Positions 52,597 to 61,570 of a DNA stretch of 64,000 nucleotides are shown piece by piece. Numbering within the stretch: position 1 is the first letter of the stretch; each line of letters opens with the position of its first letter. The notes below the pieces were generated by a model, which saw only the letters and a program-made list of their open reading frames with translations, was not told the origin of the DNA and searched no databases. The DNA comes from Aliamphritea ceti. Lineage in GTDB: Bacteria > Pseudomonadota > Gammaproteobacteria > Pseudomonadales > Balneatricaceae. The DNA lies in assembly GCF_024347215.1 (NCBI RefSeq), contig NZ_AP025282.1, positions 4,030,001 to 4,094,000 of the forward strand. The letters are read 5' to 3'. A program made the translations under genes and the position numbers.

Positions 52597-52998
52597 ATGA
52601 AATTCATTTTACGTGAAGGCGAACAGCCAGAGCTCCTTACTTCTGATACTGACCGGCCACTTAGCGCTAACGAACAATTAATCAGCTCGGCAGAACAACT
52701 TTTAGCGCTTTACCGTGACACGGACACCAATCAGCCACTGTATAGCCAGTTACAATATATTCGGGATCAATATCTTGAGGATCTGGATACTGTTGAGACC
52801 CGAAACGATATTTACGGACTGATTTTCTGGCTGTTATTCGATAAAAATATCAGCTATGCCGGCGAATCCCTGGAAGAAACCGCAGATAGGTTAAGTGATT
52901 TAGACATCGACTCTGATACCGACGCCTACACTGAAGTTATCTTTCACCTGAAAGACGCCGTAGACAGATTGTACGAACTGGAACTGGACGAAGACTGA
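52597..52998 (+). CDS. acidic hypothetical protein
   Basis: This is a 133-residue, strongly acidic, helical protein (ETADRLSDLDIDSDTDAYTE and a C-terminal LYELELDED). No known family is recognised. It follows the O-methyltransferase by 12 bp and precedes the ydbH-like gene by 36 bp, all on the plus strand, so it belongs to that run of genes. Confidence 0.65.
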   Translation: MKFILREGEQPELLTSDTDRPLSANEQLISSAEQLLALYRDTDTNQPLYSQLQYIRDQYLEDLDTVETRNDIYGLIFWLLFDKNISYAGESLEETADRLSDLDIDSDTDAYTEVIFHLKDAVDRLYELELDED

Positions 52999-53034
52999 CA
53001 CGACAAACGCCATAACAGACAGGGAGGACGGATA

Positions 53035-55503
53035 TTGATCAAACACACAGCCCGAATTCTGTTATCAGCCCTGTTTATCGCTTTTATTTCAGCGCTAATT
53101 ATCGCCTTTGCTGCCAGTTATTTTTACTGGCAGCAACTAATTCCCTGGGCTGCTGAGCGCTGGCTCCAGGAACATAACTGGCAGATTACCGAAATCAAAG
53201 GGGCCGCCCCCGGAACAACTGGCTGGCAAATTGATGCTCTCAGTTTGCAACAAATATCCCCATCTGACACAAATACCCGAATTCAAATCCACCAGCTAAA
53301 TATTGATTGGAATTTGCCCCGCTTATTCACCGAAGGCAAGCTCGAACAAATCAGTCTGCAAAGTGCCGACATTCAGTTACCAGCCACTTCCTCTGACGCA
53401 ACAACCCAGGTAGATCTTAGCCCCTGGTTATCTCCTGCAATTATCAGCCAGATACCAGCCAATAGTATCCAACTAACAAATGTCAGTATCCAACGCAGCC
53501 AGCCTGAATTCACTAGCCGTGTACTGAACAACTTACGCTTTTCTGACGGCCACCTAAGCTGGAGCAGCAATATCACATATCTTCCCGGCTATCCGGGCTT
53601 CGAAGGCCTGAAAGCTGAATTAAAGACACACCTTTCACAGCAAACAGACTCTTCTGAGGCATCAATACTGCTTTCACCCTTCAATTTAAAAATACAGTTT
53701 CAGAACCAGCTTCTGTTAAGCAGCCAGGGGAGTTTACAGTTAGGTACAAAAATCCAGCTTAATGCCGAGCATCAGTTACAGCTGGAAAATATAGCGGCCT
53801 TTTTATCTCCTTTGTTACTAAAGCACTCAGCAGAGCAATTCCTTCCAGAGGAAATTCTTCCGATGCTAAAAGGTACACTTATCATCACAGGACAAACCCG
53901 CTTACAGCCGCAATACAACCCGTCGCTACCATTACAAAGCCTGCAGCCTGAAAGCAAACAACAGATAAGCCTGAGCATTCCTCCTGCTTCTCTTACCCCG
54001 TTAGGTCTTAAGGATATTTCAGGCACAGCAGCACTTGAGTTAAACGCCTCAGCCACACTTACGCCTGATAAACTTCATATAACAATGACAGATAATAATC
54101 AGTTCACAGTCAGCGACTTACGATCACCATCATTACAGAGTAAAAGCGTACGTCTTACTCTGTCGGAGCCTGTTGATATTGAACTGCCTTTAACTGACCT
54201 GACACAGCTGAATATACCTAAGACCACTTTCACTCTGCACAGTCAAAACAATAAGATAATTTCTCAATCAACGGCTTTAGAGATGAGCCATCAACCCATT
54301 CTATTAACAACAAACGAATTTAAACTCTGCATAACGGCCCCCTGCTCCAGTGATTTACTGAATATCAGCGGCACACTGAACAGTGCGGATATCAGAGTGA
54401 CCCACCCCGACTTCAGCTTACCAATGGCAAATTTGAACAACCGCTGGCAGTTACAACAACAGGCCAGCGCCTTAGATTTAAAACAACAATTTAATGTAAC
54501 CCTGTTCGACATACTTTTGCCTGCGGGTCAGCAACGCATTCGGGGCAATTCTCGCACTCTGAAAGAAGCAGGCAAGCAGCCTCTGATGACTGCCAACTGG
54601 CAAATCAAACTGCCATCACTTACCGGCATAGAAACACTCATTAAACGTTATTATCCAACGATGCCCGACGAGTTAACATTTAGTGACGGCGAATTATTCC
54701 ATCAGGGCGCCTTACATTATGAAAATAACCGCCTTGCACTGCGGTTACGGCAGCGCATTGAAGGACTGAACGGTCAGTATCAACAGAACTCCTGGATAGG
54801 CTTGAACTGGCATTCTGACTTGCGTCGCAGCCTCCGGGGCAAGCTACGTGACGATGGCAACCTGAGTGTCGACTTCATAGCTGCCGGCATCCCCATTGAA
54901 CAATTCAGCAGTAACTATCAACTACGGCCTGAAAAAGGCAATCCCAAACGCCTACAGCTGAGGTTAACCAAACCTCATGCACAATTATTAGGTGGTGAAG
55001 TAATTGCTGATGACTTCACAGTCGACGAGTCTTTTGAGTTAAATACAAGGCTAACCCTGAACAACATCCAACTCAAAGATGTACTTGCACTGGAACAACA
55101 GGAAGGTCTTAGCGGTGAAGGGATTTTACAGGGGAGTATTCCACTGGAAAAAAATACCGCAGGCTTCCAGGTTAATGATGGCCAAATACGCAATATTGGC
55201 ACCGGCTGGATTAAATTTCAGCCTACCCCTGAACTAACCAGTCTTGCCAGTACAACACCAGGGCTGGGAACGGCTTTCAAAGCGCTGGAGAACCTGCAAT
55301 ATTCGCAACTGAATATTGGCATGAATTACCAGCCAGATGGCAGCACCCGGCTAAACACCAGATTACAGGGTATGAACCCTGACTGGAACGCCGGACAAAA
55401 AGTAGACTTAAGCATCAACATAGAAGAGAACTTATTACAGTTAATCAAGGCGTTACAATACACGAACAAATTGACTCGCAGCCTTGAGAAGCGTTACCGT
55501 TAA
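53035..55503 (+). CDS. ydbH: YdbH-like intermembrane lipid-transport protein (AsmA-like)
   Basis: This is an 822-residue protein. One N-terminal helix (ILLSALFIAFISALIIAFAA) anchors it in the inner membrane, and the rest is a long chain of beta strands like the AsmA/TamB-type repeating groove. The C-terminal region (LNTRLTLNNIQLKDVLALEQ, then GEGILQGSIPLEKN) matches YdbH. The start is TTG at 53035 with AGGGAGGA upstream. In Escherichia coli YdbH works with YnbE, TamB and YhdP in moving phospholipids to the outer membrane. The next two genes are ynbE and ydbL, as in Escherichia coli. Confidence 0.9.
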   Translation: MIKHTARILLSALFIAFISALIIAFAASYFYWQQLIPWAAERWLQEHNWQITEIKGAAPGTTGWQIDALSLQQISPSDTNTRIQIHQLNIDWNLPRLFTEGKLEQISLQSADIQLPATSSDATTQVDLSPWLSPAIISQIPANSIQLTNVSIQRSQPEFTSRVLNNLRFSDGHLSWSSNITYLPGYPGFEGLKAELKTHLSQQTDSSEASILLSPFNLKIQFQNQLLLSSQGSLQLGTKIQLNAEHQLQLENIAAFLSPLLLKHSAEQFLPEEILPMLKGTLIITGQTRLQPQYNPSLPLQSLQPESKQQISLSIPPASLTPLGLKDISGTAALELNASATLTPDKLHITMTDNNQFTVSDLRSPSLQSKSVRLTLSEPVDIELPLTDLTQLNIPKTTFTLHSQNNKIISQSTALEMSHQPILLTTNEFKLCITAPCSSDLLNISGTLNSADIRVTHPDFSLPMANLNNRWQLQQQASALDLKQQFNVTLFDILLPAGQQRIRGNSRTLKEAGKQPLMTANWQIKLPSLTGIETLIKRYYPTMPDELTFSDGELFHQGALHYENNRLALRLRQRIEGLNGQYQQNSWIGLNWHSDLRRSLRGKLRDDGNLSVDFIAAGIPIEQFSSNYQLRPEKGNPKRLQLRLTKPHAQLLGGEVIADDFTVDESFELNTRLTLNNIQLKDVLALEQQEGLSGEGILQGSIPLEKNTAGFQVNDGQIRNIGTGWIKFQPTPELTSLASTTPGLGTAFKALENLQYSQLNIGMNYQPDGSTRLNTRLQGMNPDWNAGQKVDLSINIEENLLQLIKALQYTNKLTRSLEKRYR

Positions 55504-55569
55504 GCGAAAGAACCTTTAGATGGGAACCAGTCAGTCCTGCACGGGTTCTAACAGGTACTGGAGAGACCG

Positions 55570-55782
55570 ATGGTTATAAACTTGGTTACAAAATTCTGGC
55601 GCAAGACTGGCCTAATGCTCGGCTGTTGCATTTTATTATCCGCCTGCGCTCCTACAGTACAGGTAGCTGTTCCCAACGAACCCATCACAATAAATCTCAA
55701 TGTTAAAATTGAGCACGAGATTCTGGTGAAAGTTGATAAAGAAATTGATGACCTGTTCTCCGAAAACAGTGACTTATTTTAG
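55570..55782 (+). CDS. ynbE: YnbE-like lipoprotein
   Basis: This is a 70-residue lipoprotein with lipobox LLSAC (Cys26), then VQVAVPNEPITINLNVKIEH, the typical YnbE core, and an acidic tail. YnbE is thought to extend the YdbH beta groove at the outer membrane. It has a GGAGAGA ribosome site. It lies between ydbH and ydbL. Confidence 0.92.
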   Translation: MVINLVTKFWRKTGLMLGCCILLSACAPTVQVAVPNEPITINLNVKIEHEILVKVDKEIDDLFSENSDLF

Positions 55783-55792
55783 GAGCCTTATA

Positions 55793-56140
55793 ATGATCAA
55801 GCATGTATTCAAAAACGTCCTAAAGCCGCTTATCCTGCTAACTTTTATGCTCAGCCTGGCCAACAGTGCCTGGGCCCTGAATCTTGATGAAGCCAAGTCA
55901 CAAGGGCTCATCGGCGAACAGTCAAACGGCTATCTCGGACTGATCAATAACAGCAATGCTTCTGCTAAAAGTCTGATTGATGATATCAACCGCAAGCGCC
56001 GTGCTGCATATACAGCCAAAGCACAAAAAGCCGGTGTCGAATTAAAAATAATTGAAATTCGTATAGGTGAACGCTTGCAACAACGCGCCAAGAAAGGCGA
56101 ATATGTCCAGCGCAGTAATGGCCAATGGCAAAGAAAATAA
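55793..56140 (+). CDS. ydbL: YdbL family periplasmic protein (DUF1318)
   Basis: This is a 115-residue protein. Its signal peptide ends SAWA before LNLDEAKSQGLIGEQSNGYL, the DUF1318 signature, followed by VNRKR-type helices (SLIDDINRKRRAAYTAKAQK). The ATG at 55793 has AGGAG upstream and is 10 bp past the ynbE stop. YdbL is linked to YdbH-YnbE function, possibly as a regulator or assembly helper. Confidence 0.92.
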   Translation: MIKHVFKNVLKPLILLTFMLSLANSAWALNLDEAKSQGLIGEQSNGYLGLINNSNASAKSLIDDINRKRRAAYTAKAQKAGVELKIIEIRIGERLQQRAKKGEYVQRSNGQWQRK

Positions 56141-56224
56141 AAATAATCTGAAAGCTTTCGCGGTGAAACTAGCGCAGACTAAGTGCCCTAAGAGGCACGC
56201 CGTGTAAGACTTTCCTAACAGTGA

Positions 56225-56761
56225 ATGGGTAAAGAAGTGAGCATCTTTGGAGTAACAGGACGCCCCTCTTATCGATCGAACAACCTGCTGGGATTTGTAG
56301 TGTGTGCCGGTATTTTAGCCGCTATCAATATCTACATCAACCCACAGATTAATTTAACAGAATGTGCCTTATGCACTGTCACCCGCCTGACATTTGTAGC
56401 GATGGCAGGATTGTTCTTTCTGGGCTTTATATTTAACAGCATTGGTTGGCTACAACGGTTATTTTCAGTTTTTAACCTGTTGTTAATTGCACTCGCAGCT
56501 ATTGCCAGTATGCGCAATCTAGCACAAGAATCACGTACAGCAGCTGAACAATGTTCCCAACCGATCATCAATGTATTAAATATAAACAACCTTGATAGTG
56601 TTGTAAGCGCTTATCAAAAAGCATCTGTTTGCCCTGTACAGGATTGGCAGCTCGGCGTGTTAAGCTACGCGCATCTTTCTCTGATCGCCCTTGCCGGGCT
56701 GACGGTTGTTGTATGGAAATTAATGACGAAAAAAGCCAGGCGCGACGCCTTCTTCCGCTAA
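56225..56761 (+). CDS. DsbB-like disulfide bond formation protein
   Basis: This is a 178-residue protein with four membrane helices. The two redox pairs of DsbB are in place: Cys47-Ala-Leu-Cys50 and Cys110 with Cys136, the latter 26 residues apart as in Escherichia coli DsbB. DsbB reoxidises DsbA with quinone. The N-terminus is longer than usual. The periplasmic DsbA partner is not in the window. It overlaps the next gene by 49 bp in another frame. Confidence 0.85.
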   Translation: MGKEVSIFGVTGRPSYRSNNLLGFVVCAGILAAINIYINPQINLTECALCTVTRLTFVAMAGLFFLGFIFNSIGWLQRLFSVFNLLLIALAAIASMRNLAQESRTAAEQCSQPIINVLNINNLDSVVSAYQKASVCPVQDWQLGVLSYAHLSLIALAGLTVVVWKLMTKKARRDAFFR

Positions 56762-57834
56762 AATCCGGCCTCCTTACTCTGCTATGCAGCGCCGGATTAT
56801 TTACCAGTGCTGTGCAGGCAGCAGAACCTATTATTGAAGACCCGCAACCTCTGGCACCCGAATGGGCCGAAAACGGTACTTTGAATCTGTATTTCGAAAA
56901 TGACTTATTTGCCGAAACAGATCAGAACTATACCAATGGTATCCGCGCTTCCTACGTGACGGGCGATCTCACCAGTTTTCTGGATGATCCGGAATTGCCT
57001 GAATGGATTCGCACCTATAACAGCCTGATTAATCCACTCTTGAACTGGCACAACCCCAATATCAATCCGCAAGATACACACCGTAATCTGGTGGTTACCT
57101 TTGGCCAGCAAATCTACACCCCTAGCGATATAAACCGTACAACTGTTGATCCGGATGATCGCCCTTACGCCGGCTGGTTATATCTGGGGGTAGGCTACAA
57201 CCAAAACAATGATCGCTGGATGGATTCAACACAGTTAAATATAGGCATTGTTGGTCCTGCCGCCCTTGGCCAGGAAGCTCAGGACTTTATTCACGACTTG
57301 CGTGGATTTGAAAAATTCGAAGGCTGGGATAACCAGCTACACAACGAACTCGGCGTGCAGTTTGTTTACGAAACTAAATACAGACAGAGTGAATATAAAC
57401 TGGTTGATGATATAAATTACGACATCATTTATCACAGCGGCTTTAGTCTGGGTAATGTCGCAACTTATCTTAACGCCGGTGCAGAGCTTCGTATTGGCTG
57501 GAACTTACCAAACGACTTTGGTACCTCAACACTTCGCCCCGGTGGTGATAACAGCGCTCCCGGGCGCTACAAATTAGGCACCACCACCAGCGTACATGCT
57601 TTTTTATCCGCCGATGCCCGACTGGTTGCCAGAGATATTTTTCTGGACGGTAATACCTTCAGCAACAGTCATTCAATTGACAAAGAATATCTCGTCGGAG
57701 ATCTTGCTGCTGGTGTTGCTATGCTGAATGGCCGTTGGAAATTTGCCTATGCTCAGATATTCCGAACCAAAGAATTTAAAGGCCAGCCTCACAGCCATAG
57801 TTACGGATCCTTCTCTGTTACATATAATTTCTGA
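56713..57834 (+). CDS. LpxR-like outer-membrane lipid A deacylase family protein (DUF2219)
   Basis: This is a protein of about 373 residues. The ATG at 56713 gives a 20-residue polar lead followed by a signal helix (GLLTLLCSAGLFTSAVQA), and is preferred over one 28 codons upstream. The mature part begins with LYFENDLFAETDQNYTNGIR, the LpxR motif with Asn/Asp active residues, and ends VTYNF with a terminal Phe, as in barrels. LpxR removes the 3'-acyloxyacyl group of lipid A in Salmonella; activity here is inferred. The ribosome site is weak. Confidence 0.85.
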   Translation: MEINDEKSQARRLLPLKSGLLTLLCSAGLFTSAVQAAEPIIEDPQPLAPEWAENGTLNLYFENDLFAETDQNYTNGIRASYVTGDLTSFLDDPELPEWIRTYNSLINPLLNWHNPNINPQDTHRNLVVTFGQQIYTPSDINRTTVDPDDRPYAGWLYLGVGYNQNNDRWMDSTQLNIGIVGPAALGQEAQDFIHDLRGFEKFEGWDNQLHNELGVQFVYETKYRQSEYKLVDDINYDIIYHSGFSLGNVATYLNAGAELRIGWNLPNDFGTSTLRPGGDNSAPGRYKLGTTTSVHAFLSADARLVARDIFLDGNTFSNSHSIDKEYLVGDLAAGVAMLNGRWKFAYAQIFRTKEFKGQPHSHSYGSFSVTYNF

Positions 57835-57916
57835 TAAACCGGCGGCACTAATTGCCTTATGATAATATGCCGCCTTCTAAATACTTCTGTATCTAACTGA
57901 TTGAATAGGTAATTTT

Positions 57917-58675
57917 GTGACCAAATTTCGCCCCTGCATCGACCTTCACCAAGGTCAGGTAAAACAAATTGTCGGTGGCAGCCTGAACGATCAGGGCGCT
58001 GACACTAACTTTGTCAGCCAGCATGATGCCGGTTATTACGCCAAGCTTTATCGCCAGCATAACCTCACAGGAGGTCATGTTATTGCTCTGGGTCCCGGTA
58101 ATAAAGAGCAGGCTCTCAACGCTATGGCTCAGTGGCCTAAGGGGCTACAGTTTGGTGGCGGAGTAAATGCAGGTAATGCAGCGGAGTATCTTGAAGCTGG
58201 CGCATCCCACGTAATTGTTACTTCTTATTTATTCGAAAACGGCCAGTTTAGCTGGCAGCGCCTGGAAGAAATTAAGACTATTACCGGAGCAGACCGCCTG
58301 ATACTGGATCTTAGCTGCCGCCGAACAGAATCCGGCTGGAACATTGCCACTGACCGCTGGCAAACAGTGACTGATACACAGGTAAACGCAGAAACGCTGG
58401 CATCACTCAGCGAGCATTGCGCAGAATTCCTTATTCATGCCGCTGATGTGGAAGGCCTGCAAGCAGGAATTGATGAAGACCTGGTTAGCTTGCTTGGCCA
58501 AGCCTGTAATATTCCTGTGACCTATGCAGGCGGTGCACGCAGTCTGGATGATCTGAAGCTGGTTAACACACTGTCCGCCGGCAAAGTAGATCTGACGATT
58601 GGTAGCGCGCTGGATATTTTCGGTGGTAAAGGTGTCTCACTTGAAGCTTGTATTAACTGGAACAATCAACACTGA
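57917..58675 (+). CDS. hisA: eukaryotic-type HisA (ProFAR isomerase)
   Basis: This is a 252-residue TIM-barrel enzyme. FRPCIDLHQGQVKQIVGG at the N-terminus, LQFGGGVNAGNAAEYLEAGA in the middle and VTYAGGARSLDDLKLV near the end match the eukaryotic (HIS6-like) branch of HisA, not the usual bacterial form (typically starting IIPAIDLxxGxVVR). It isomerises ProFAR to PRFAR in histidine synthesis. The start codon is GTG at 57917. It stands alone, away from other his genes. Confidence 0.87.
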   Translation: MTKFRPCIDLHQGQVKQIVGGSLNDQGADTNFVSQHDAGYYAKLYRQHNLTGGHVIALGPGNKEQALNAMAQWPKGLQFGGGVNAGNAAEYLEAGASHVIVTSYLFENGQFSWQRLEEIKTITGADRLILDLSCRRTESGWNIATDRWQTVTDTQVNAETLASLSEHCAEFLIHAADVEGLQAGIDEDLVSLLGQACNIPVTYAGGARSLDDLKLVNTLSAGKVDLTIGSALDIFGGKGVSLEACINWNNQH

Positions 58676-58760
58676 GATTATAAAAGGACCGGGATCATAA
58701 ACGCCCGGTTCAGCTTACTCCGGCGATGATGGTATAGCTCTGAAAAAGAATCTGAACAGT

Positions 58761-59024
58761 ATGACAACGACCGCTTCTTCTGCCGGTACAGGTGCAGGTA
58801 TCTGTAGCTGCGCGATGGCAATCGCCGGAATCTTTTTCTGGGGCATTATTTTTGTGCCTCTGGCCGTTTTATTCATGCTGCCTGGCTTTTTACTGGCCAT
58901 ATTTAAAGGCAGCCCGGCTGGCCTTGGCTATAATTTTCTGGCACTACTGCTGACTATCATTGCTATTATCACTTCACCAGTGTTACTCGGCCTGATCGGA
59001 CTTGGCAGCTTCGCCATTTTGTAA
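58761..59024 (+). CDS. small membrane protein, unknown function
   Basis: This is an 87-residue, highly hydrophobic protein with two or three membrane segments (AGIFFWGIIFVPLAVLFML and LALLLTIIAIITSPVLLGLI). A weak GAAAAAG site precedes the ATG. It is 12 bp before the DUF4197 gene, so it is likely in the same transcript. No known family is recognised. Confidence 0.6.
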   Translation: MTTTASSAGTGAGICSCAMAIAGIFFWGIIFVPLAVLFMLPGFLLAIFKGSPAGLGYNFLALLLTIIAIITSPVLLGLIGLGSFAIL

Positions 59025-59036
59025 ACGGACATCACT

Positions 59037-59807
59037 ATGAAAACATCTAACATTATTCTCAGCACCGCTATAGCGACATTACTTAGCTTGCCTGTGCAGG
59101 CCGGATTTGGCGACCTTCTCAAAGAAGTCGAAAGCGCTAGCAAAGACATTCTTAAAGAAACTACCCAGTCAGCAACAGATTCGGGCAGTAAAGGTAGCGG
59201 ACTGGACTACAACACTCTGGTTGCCGGTTTAAAAGACGCGCTCGATGTTGGTTCTCGCCGGGCAGTGGAATCTCTCAGCCAGACTGATGGGTATATGTCT
59301 AACGCTCTGGCGCGTATCCCGCTTCCGGAGCAACTTGATAAAGCCAGCAGTCTGCTACGTAAATTTGGCTTAGGCGATCAGGTTGATCAGTTCGAACTAA
59401 GCATGAACCGTGCTGCAGAGAAAGCAGCCCCCCAGGCAACAGAGATTATTGTCTCAAGCATTAAAGAGATGAGCATTGAAGATGCTGAAAAAATCCTCAA
59501 TGGTCCCGATAACGCCGCAACTGAATACTTTCGCAATAAAACGTCTGCCCGTCTGACAGAGTTATTCAAACCCACCATCAAAAGCTCAATGGATCAGGTA
59601 GGCGCTACCCGCTATTACGGCCAGCTTAGCCAGGAAGCTAATAAGGTGCCGCTTGTTGGCGATGTAGCAAAAGGATATAACCTGGAAGATCACGTCACCA
59701 ACGGTGCACTGGACGGTTTATTTAATATGCTGGCTGCCGAAGAAAAGAAAATCCGCGAAAATCCGGCGGCACGTACCACCGAACTCCTCAAACAAGTTTT
59801 TAAATAA
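59037..59807 (+). CDS. DUF4197 family periplasmic protein
   Basis: This is a 256-residue protein with a signal peptide ending VQA near residue 22. The mature part is helical and contains LKDALDVGSRRAVESLSQTDGYM and the late motif AEKILNGPDNAATEYFRNKT, diagnostic of DUF4197. Its function is not established. It lies 9 bp before the periplasmic cyclophilin gene. Confidence 0.88.
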   Translation: MKTSNIILSTAIATLLSLPVQAGFGDLLKEVESASKDILKETTQSATDSGSKGSGLDYNTLVAGLKDALDVGSRRAVESLSQTDGYMSNALARIPLPEQLDKASSLLRKFGLGDQVDQFELSMNRAAEKAAPQATEIIVSSIKEMSIEDAEKILNGPDNAATEYFRNKTSARLTELFKPTIKSSMDQVGATRYYGQLSQEANKVPLVGDVAKGYNLEDHVTNGALDGLFNMLAAEEKKIRENPAARTTELLKQVFK

Positions 59808-59816
59808 GGAAAGCCC

Positions 59817-60383
59817 ATGAAACACCTGATGACTAAACTCAGCGGTTTGCTGATCGGAATGCTGCTTATATGTAGCAATGTCTTTGCTGCAGATAACCCG
59901 GTTGTCACCATGACTACATCAGAAGGCGTTATTAAGCTGGAGCTATACCCTGAAAAAGCGCCACATACTGTGAAAAACTTCCTTACTTATGTTGAAAATG
60001 GTTTTTACCAGGGCACTGTGTTTCACAGAGTAATGGATAACTTCATGATTCAGGGCGGTGGTTTCACCAGCAACATGACGATGAAAGAAACGCTGCCACC
60101 AATTGTTAACGAATCAGCAAATGGACTCATTAACAAAAAAGGCAGTATTTCGATGGCCCGCACTCAGATTGAGGACAGCGCTACTGCACAATTTTTTATT
60201 AACCTGAAAGATAACCACTTCCTGAACGGCACACCGGGCAAAGCTGGCTATGCAGTTTTTGGTCAGGTAATTGAAGGTATGGATGTCGTTGAAAAAATTG
60301 GCAAAACTAAAACAGGAAACCGCGGCAGGTTCCAAAACGTTCCCGTTAACAGTATTACTATTAACAATGTTGAACGCTCCTGA
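59817..60383 (+). CDS. ppiA: periplasmic peptidyl-prolyl cis-trans isomerase (cyclophilin)
   Basis: This is a 188-residue protein with a signal peptide ending VFAA near residue 25. The cyclophilin core has the catalytic Arg in VFHRVMDNFMIQGGG and ATAQFFINLKDN. It helps fold outer-membrane and periplasmic proteins. The three preceding plus-strand genes are close together and may share its transcript. A strong terminator follows. Confidence 0.93.
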   Translation: MKHLMTKLSGLLIGMLLICSNVFAADNPVVTMTTSEGVIKLELYPEKAPHTVKNFLTYVENGFYQGTVFHRVMDNFMIQGGGFTSNMTMKETLPPIVNESANGLINKKGSISMARTQIEDSATAQFFINLKDNHFLNGTPGKAGYAVFGQVIEGMDVVEKIGKTKTGNRGRFQNVPVNSITINNVERS

Positions 60384-60402
60384 TTAGTGGTCTGTTTGTT
60401 AC

Positions 60403-60437
60403 ACAAAAAAGCCTGCTAAGAATGCAGGCTTTTTTGT
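60403..60437. terminator. bidirectional rho-independent terminator
   Basis: AAAAAAGCCTGC and GCAGGCTTTTTT with a 7-base loop. It ends the cyclophilin transcript and can end the converging thioesterase gene. Confidence 0.9.
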
Positions 60438-60464
60438 TAATGCTTAGTAATTAAAACGCAGCCT

Positions 60465-60941
60465 TCAGCGTATTAAAGCAACATAAGTACCTGTTAACGT
60501 CAGTGCAGGGCTTTCTCCCTGCTGCATAATAACAACGTTAAGTGTCACCCGGCTTCGCCCTTTTTCTTGCAAATAATGAATGAAGCCTGGCCATTCCGAC
60601 TTCGGAAGCTCTGCCTGTGCCGCGAAATCTCCGGTGACAGGCGCCAGATACTTCAGCTGGCTATCCCGAATCATTACATCGCAGTCCAGCCCTACAGATC
60701 TCAGCTTCAGTGTGACCAACGCCCAGCCGCATAAAGTTGCCAGGGTCGCCAAAGAACCACCAAATCCCGTGCCTTTATCATTTACGTTCGGCGCCAACTC
60801 AGCTGCCATCACTAAAGTATTATCAGCAAAGTGTAATGGCTTCATCCCCATATGGTTTAGCAGGGGAATCTGTTCCTGTAACCAGGGTAAAAATTTTTCC
60901 GGATCAGTGTCTAGATAGCTATTCAGAAGTGAATCTGACAT
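60465..60941 (-). CDS. YiiD C-terminal-type thioesterase domain protein
   Basis: This is a 158-residue hot-dog-fold protein. GTGFGGSLATLATLCGWAL and the acidic N-terminal helix region match the YiiD_C putative thioesterase family. The stand-alone form lacks the N-acetyltransferase half of Escherichia coli YiiD. Substrate not known. It is 10 bp after the nitroreductase gene on the same strand. Confidence 0.82.
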   Translation of the reverse strand: MSDSLLNSYLDTDPEKFLPWLQEQIPLLNHMGMKPLHFADNTLVMAAELAPNVNDKGTGFGGSLATLATLCGWALVTLKLRSVGLDCDVMIRDSQLKYLAPVTGDFAAQAELPKSEWPGFIHYLQEKGRSRVTLNVVIMQQGESPALTLTGTYVALIR

Positions 60942-60951
60942 ATACGTCTAC

Positions 60952-61509
60952 TTAAGCTGGCCAGCTGCTAACATATTCGCTGCTATCCAGCAGTGGCGCA
61001 CTACGGACTTTACTCGGAGTACCAAGATATACATAGCCAATAATTTCTTCGTTAGATTTCAGTCCCAAACCTTCCTTCACGACAGGATCATATGCCACAC
61101 CGCCAGTACGCCACATAGCGCCGACACCCTGTGCATTAGCAGCTAAAAGCATATTTTGTACCGCACAGCCCGCAGCAATTAACTGCTCACTGGCGGGAAC
61201 CTTCGGATGCTCAGTAACAGACGCTATTGCAACAACGATAGTTGGCGCGCGAAATGTCATTTTACGATTGCGGGTTAATACATCCTCACTTACTTCAGGG
61301 TTCGCCTGCAAAGCCGCCCGGGCATACAGCTCACCTAGGTCCTGACGCGCATCCCCTTCAATTACAAGAAAACGCCATGGACGCAACGCCGCATGATCAG
61401 GTGCACGCATTGCAGCGGCAAACATGTTTTCCAGCTGAGAGGCATCCGGGCCGGGTTCCTGTAACAAAGGCTGAGAAAAACGCTGCTGCAAATTGGTTAA
61501 CGCATCCAT
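60952..61509 (-). CDS. NAD(P)H nitroreductase, YdjA-like
   Basis: This is a 185-residue FMN-binding nitroreductase-fold protein. APDHAALRPWRFLVIEGDAR and AAGCAVQNMLLAANAQGVGA are typical of YdjA, a small member of the family. It may reduce nitro or quinone compounds; the physiological role is not established. A GAAGGATC-like ribosome site precedes the start. Confidence 0.9.
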   Translation of the reverse strand: MDALTNLQQRFSQPLLQEPGPDASQLENMFAAAMRAPDHAALRPWRFLVIEGDARQDLGELYARAALQANPEVSEDVLTRNRKMTFRAPTIVVAIASVTEHPKVPASEQLIAAGCAVQNMLLAANAQGVGAMWRTGGVAYDPVVKEGLGLKSNEEIIGYVYLGTPSKVRSAPLLDSSEYVSSWPA

Positions 61510-61570
61510 AGAAGATCCTTATAAAAAGAAATACGGGAAACGCAGCAACCTGCGCCTCCAAAACAAGCGG

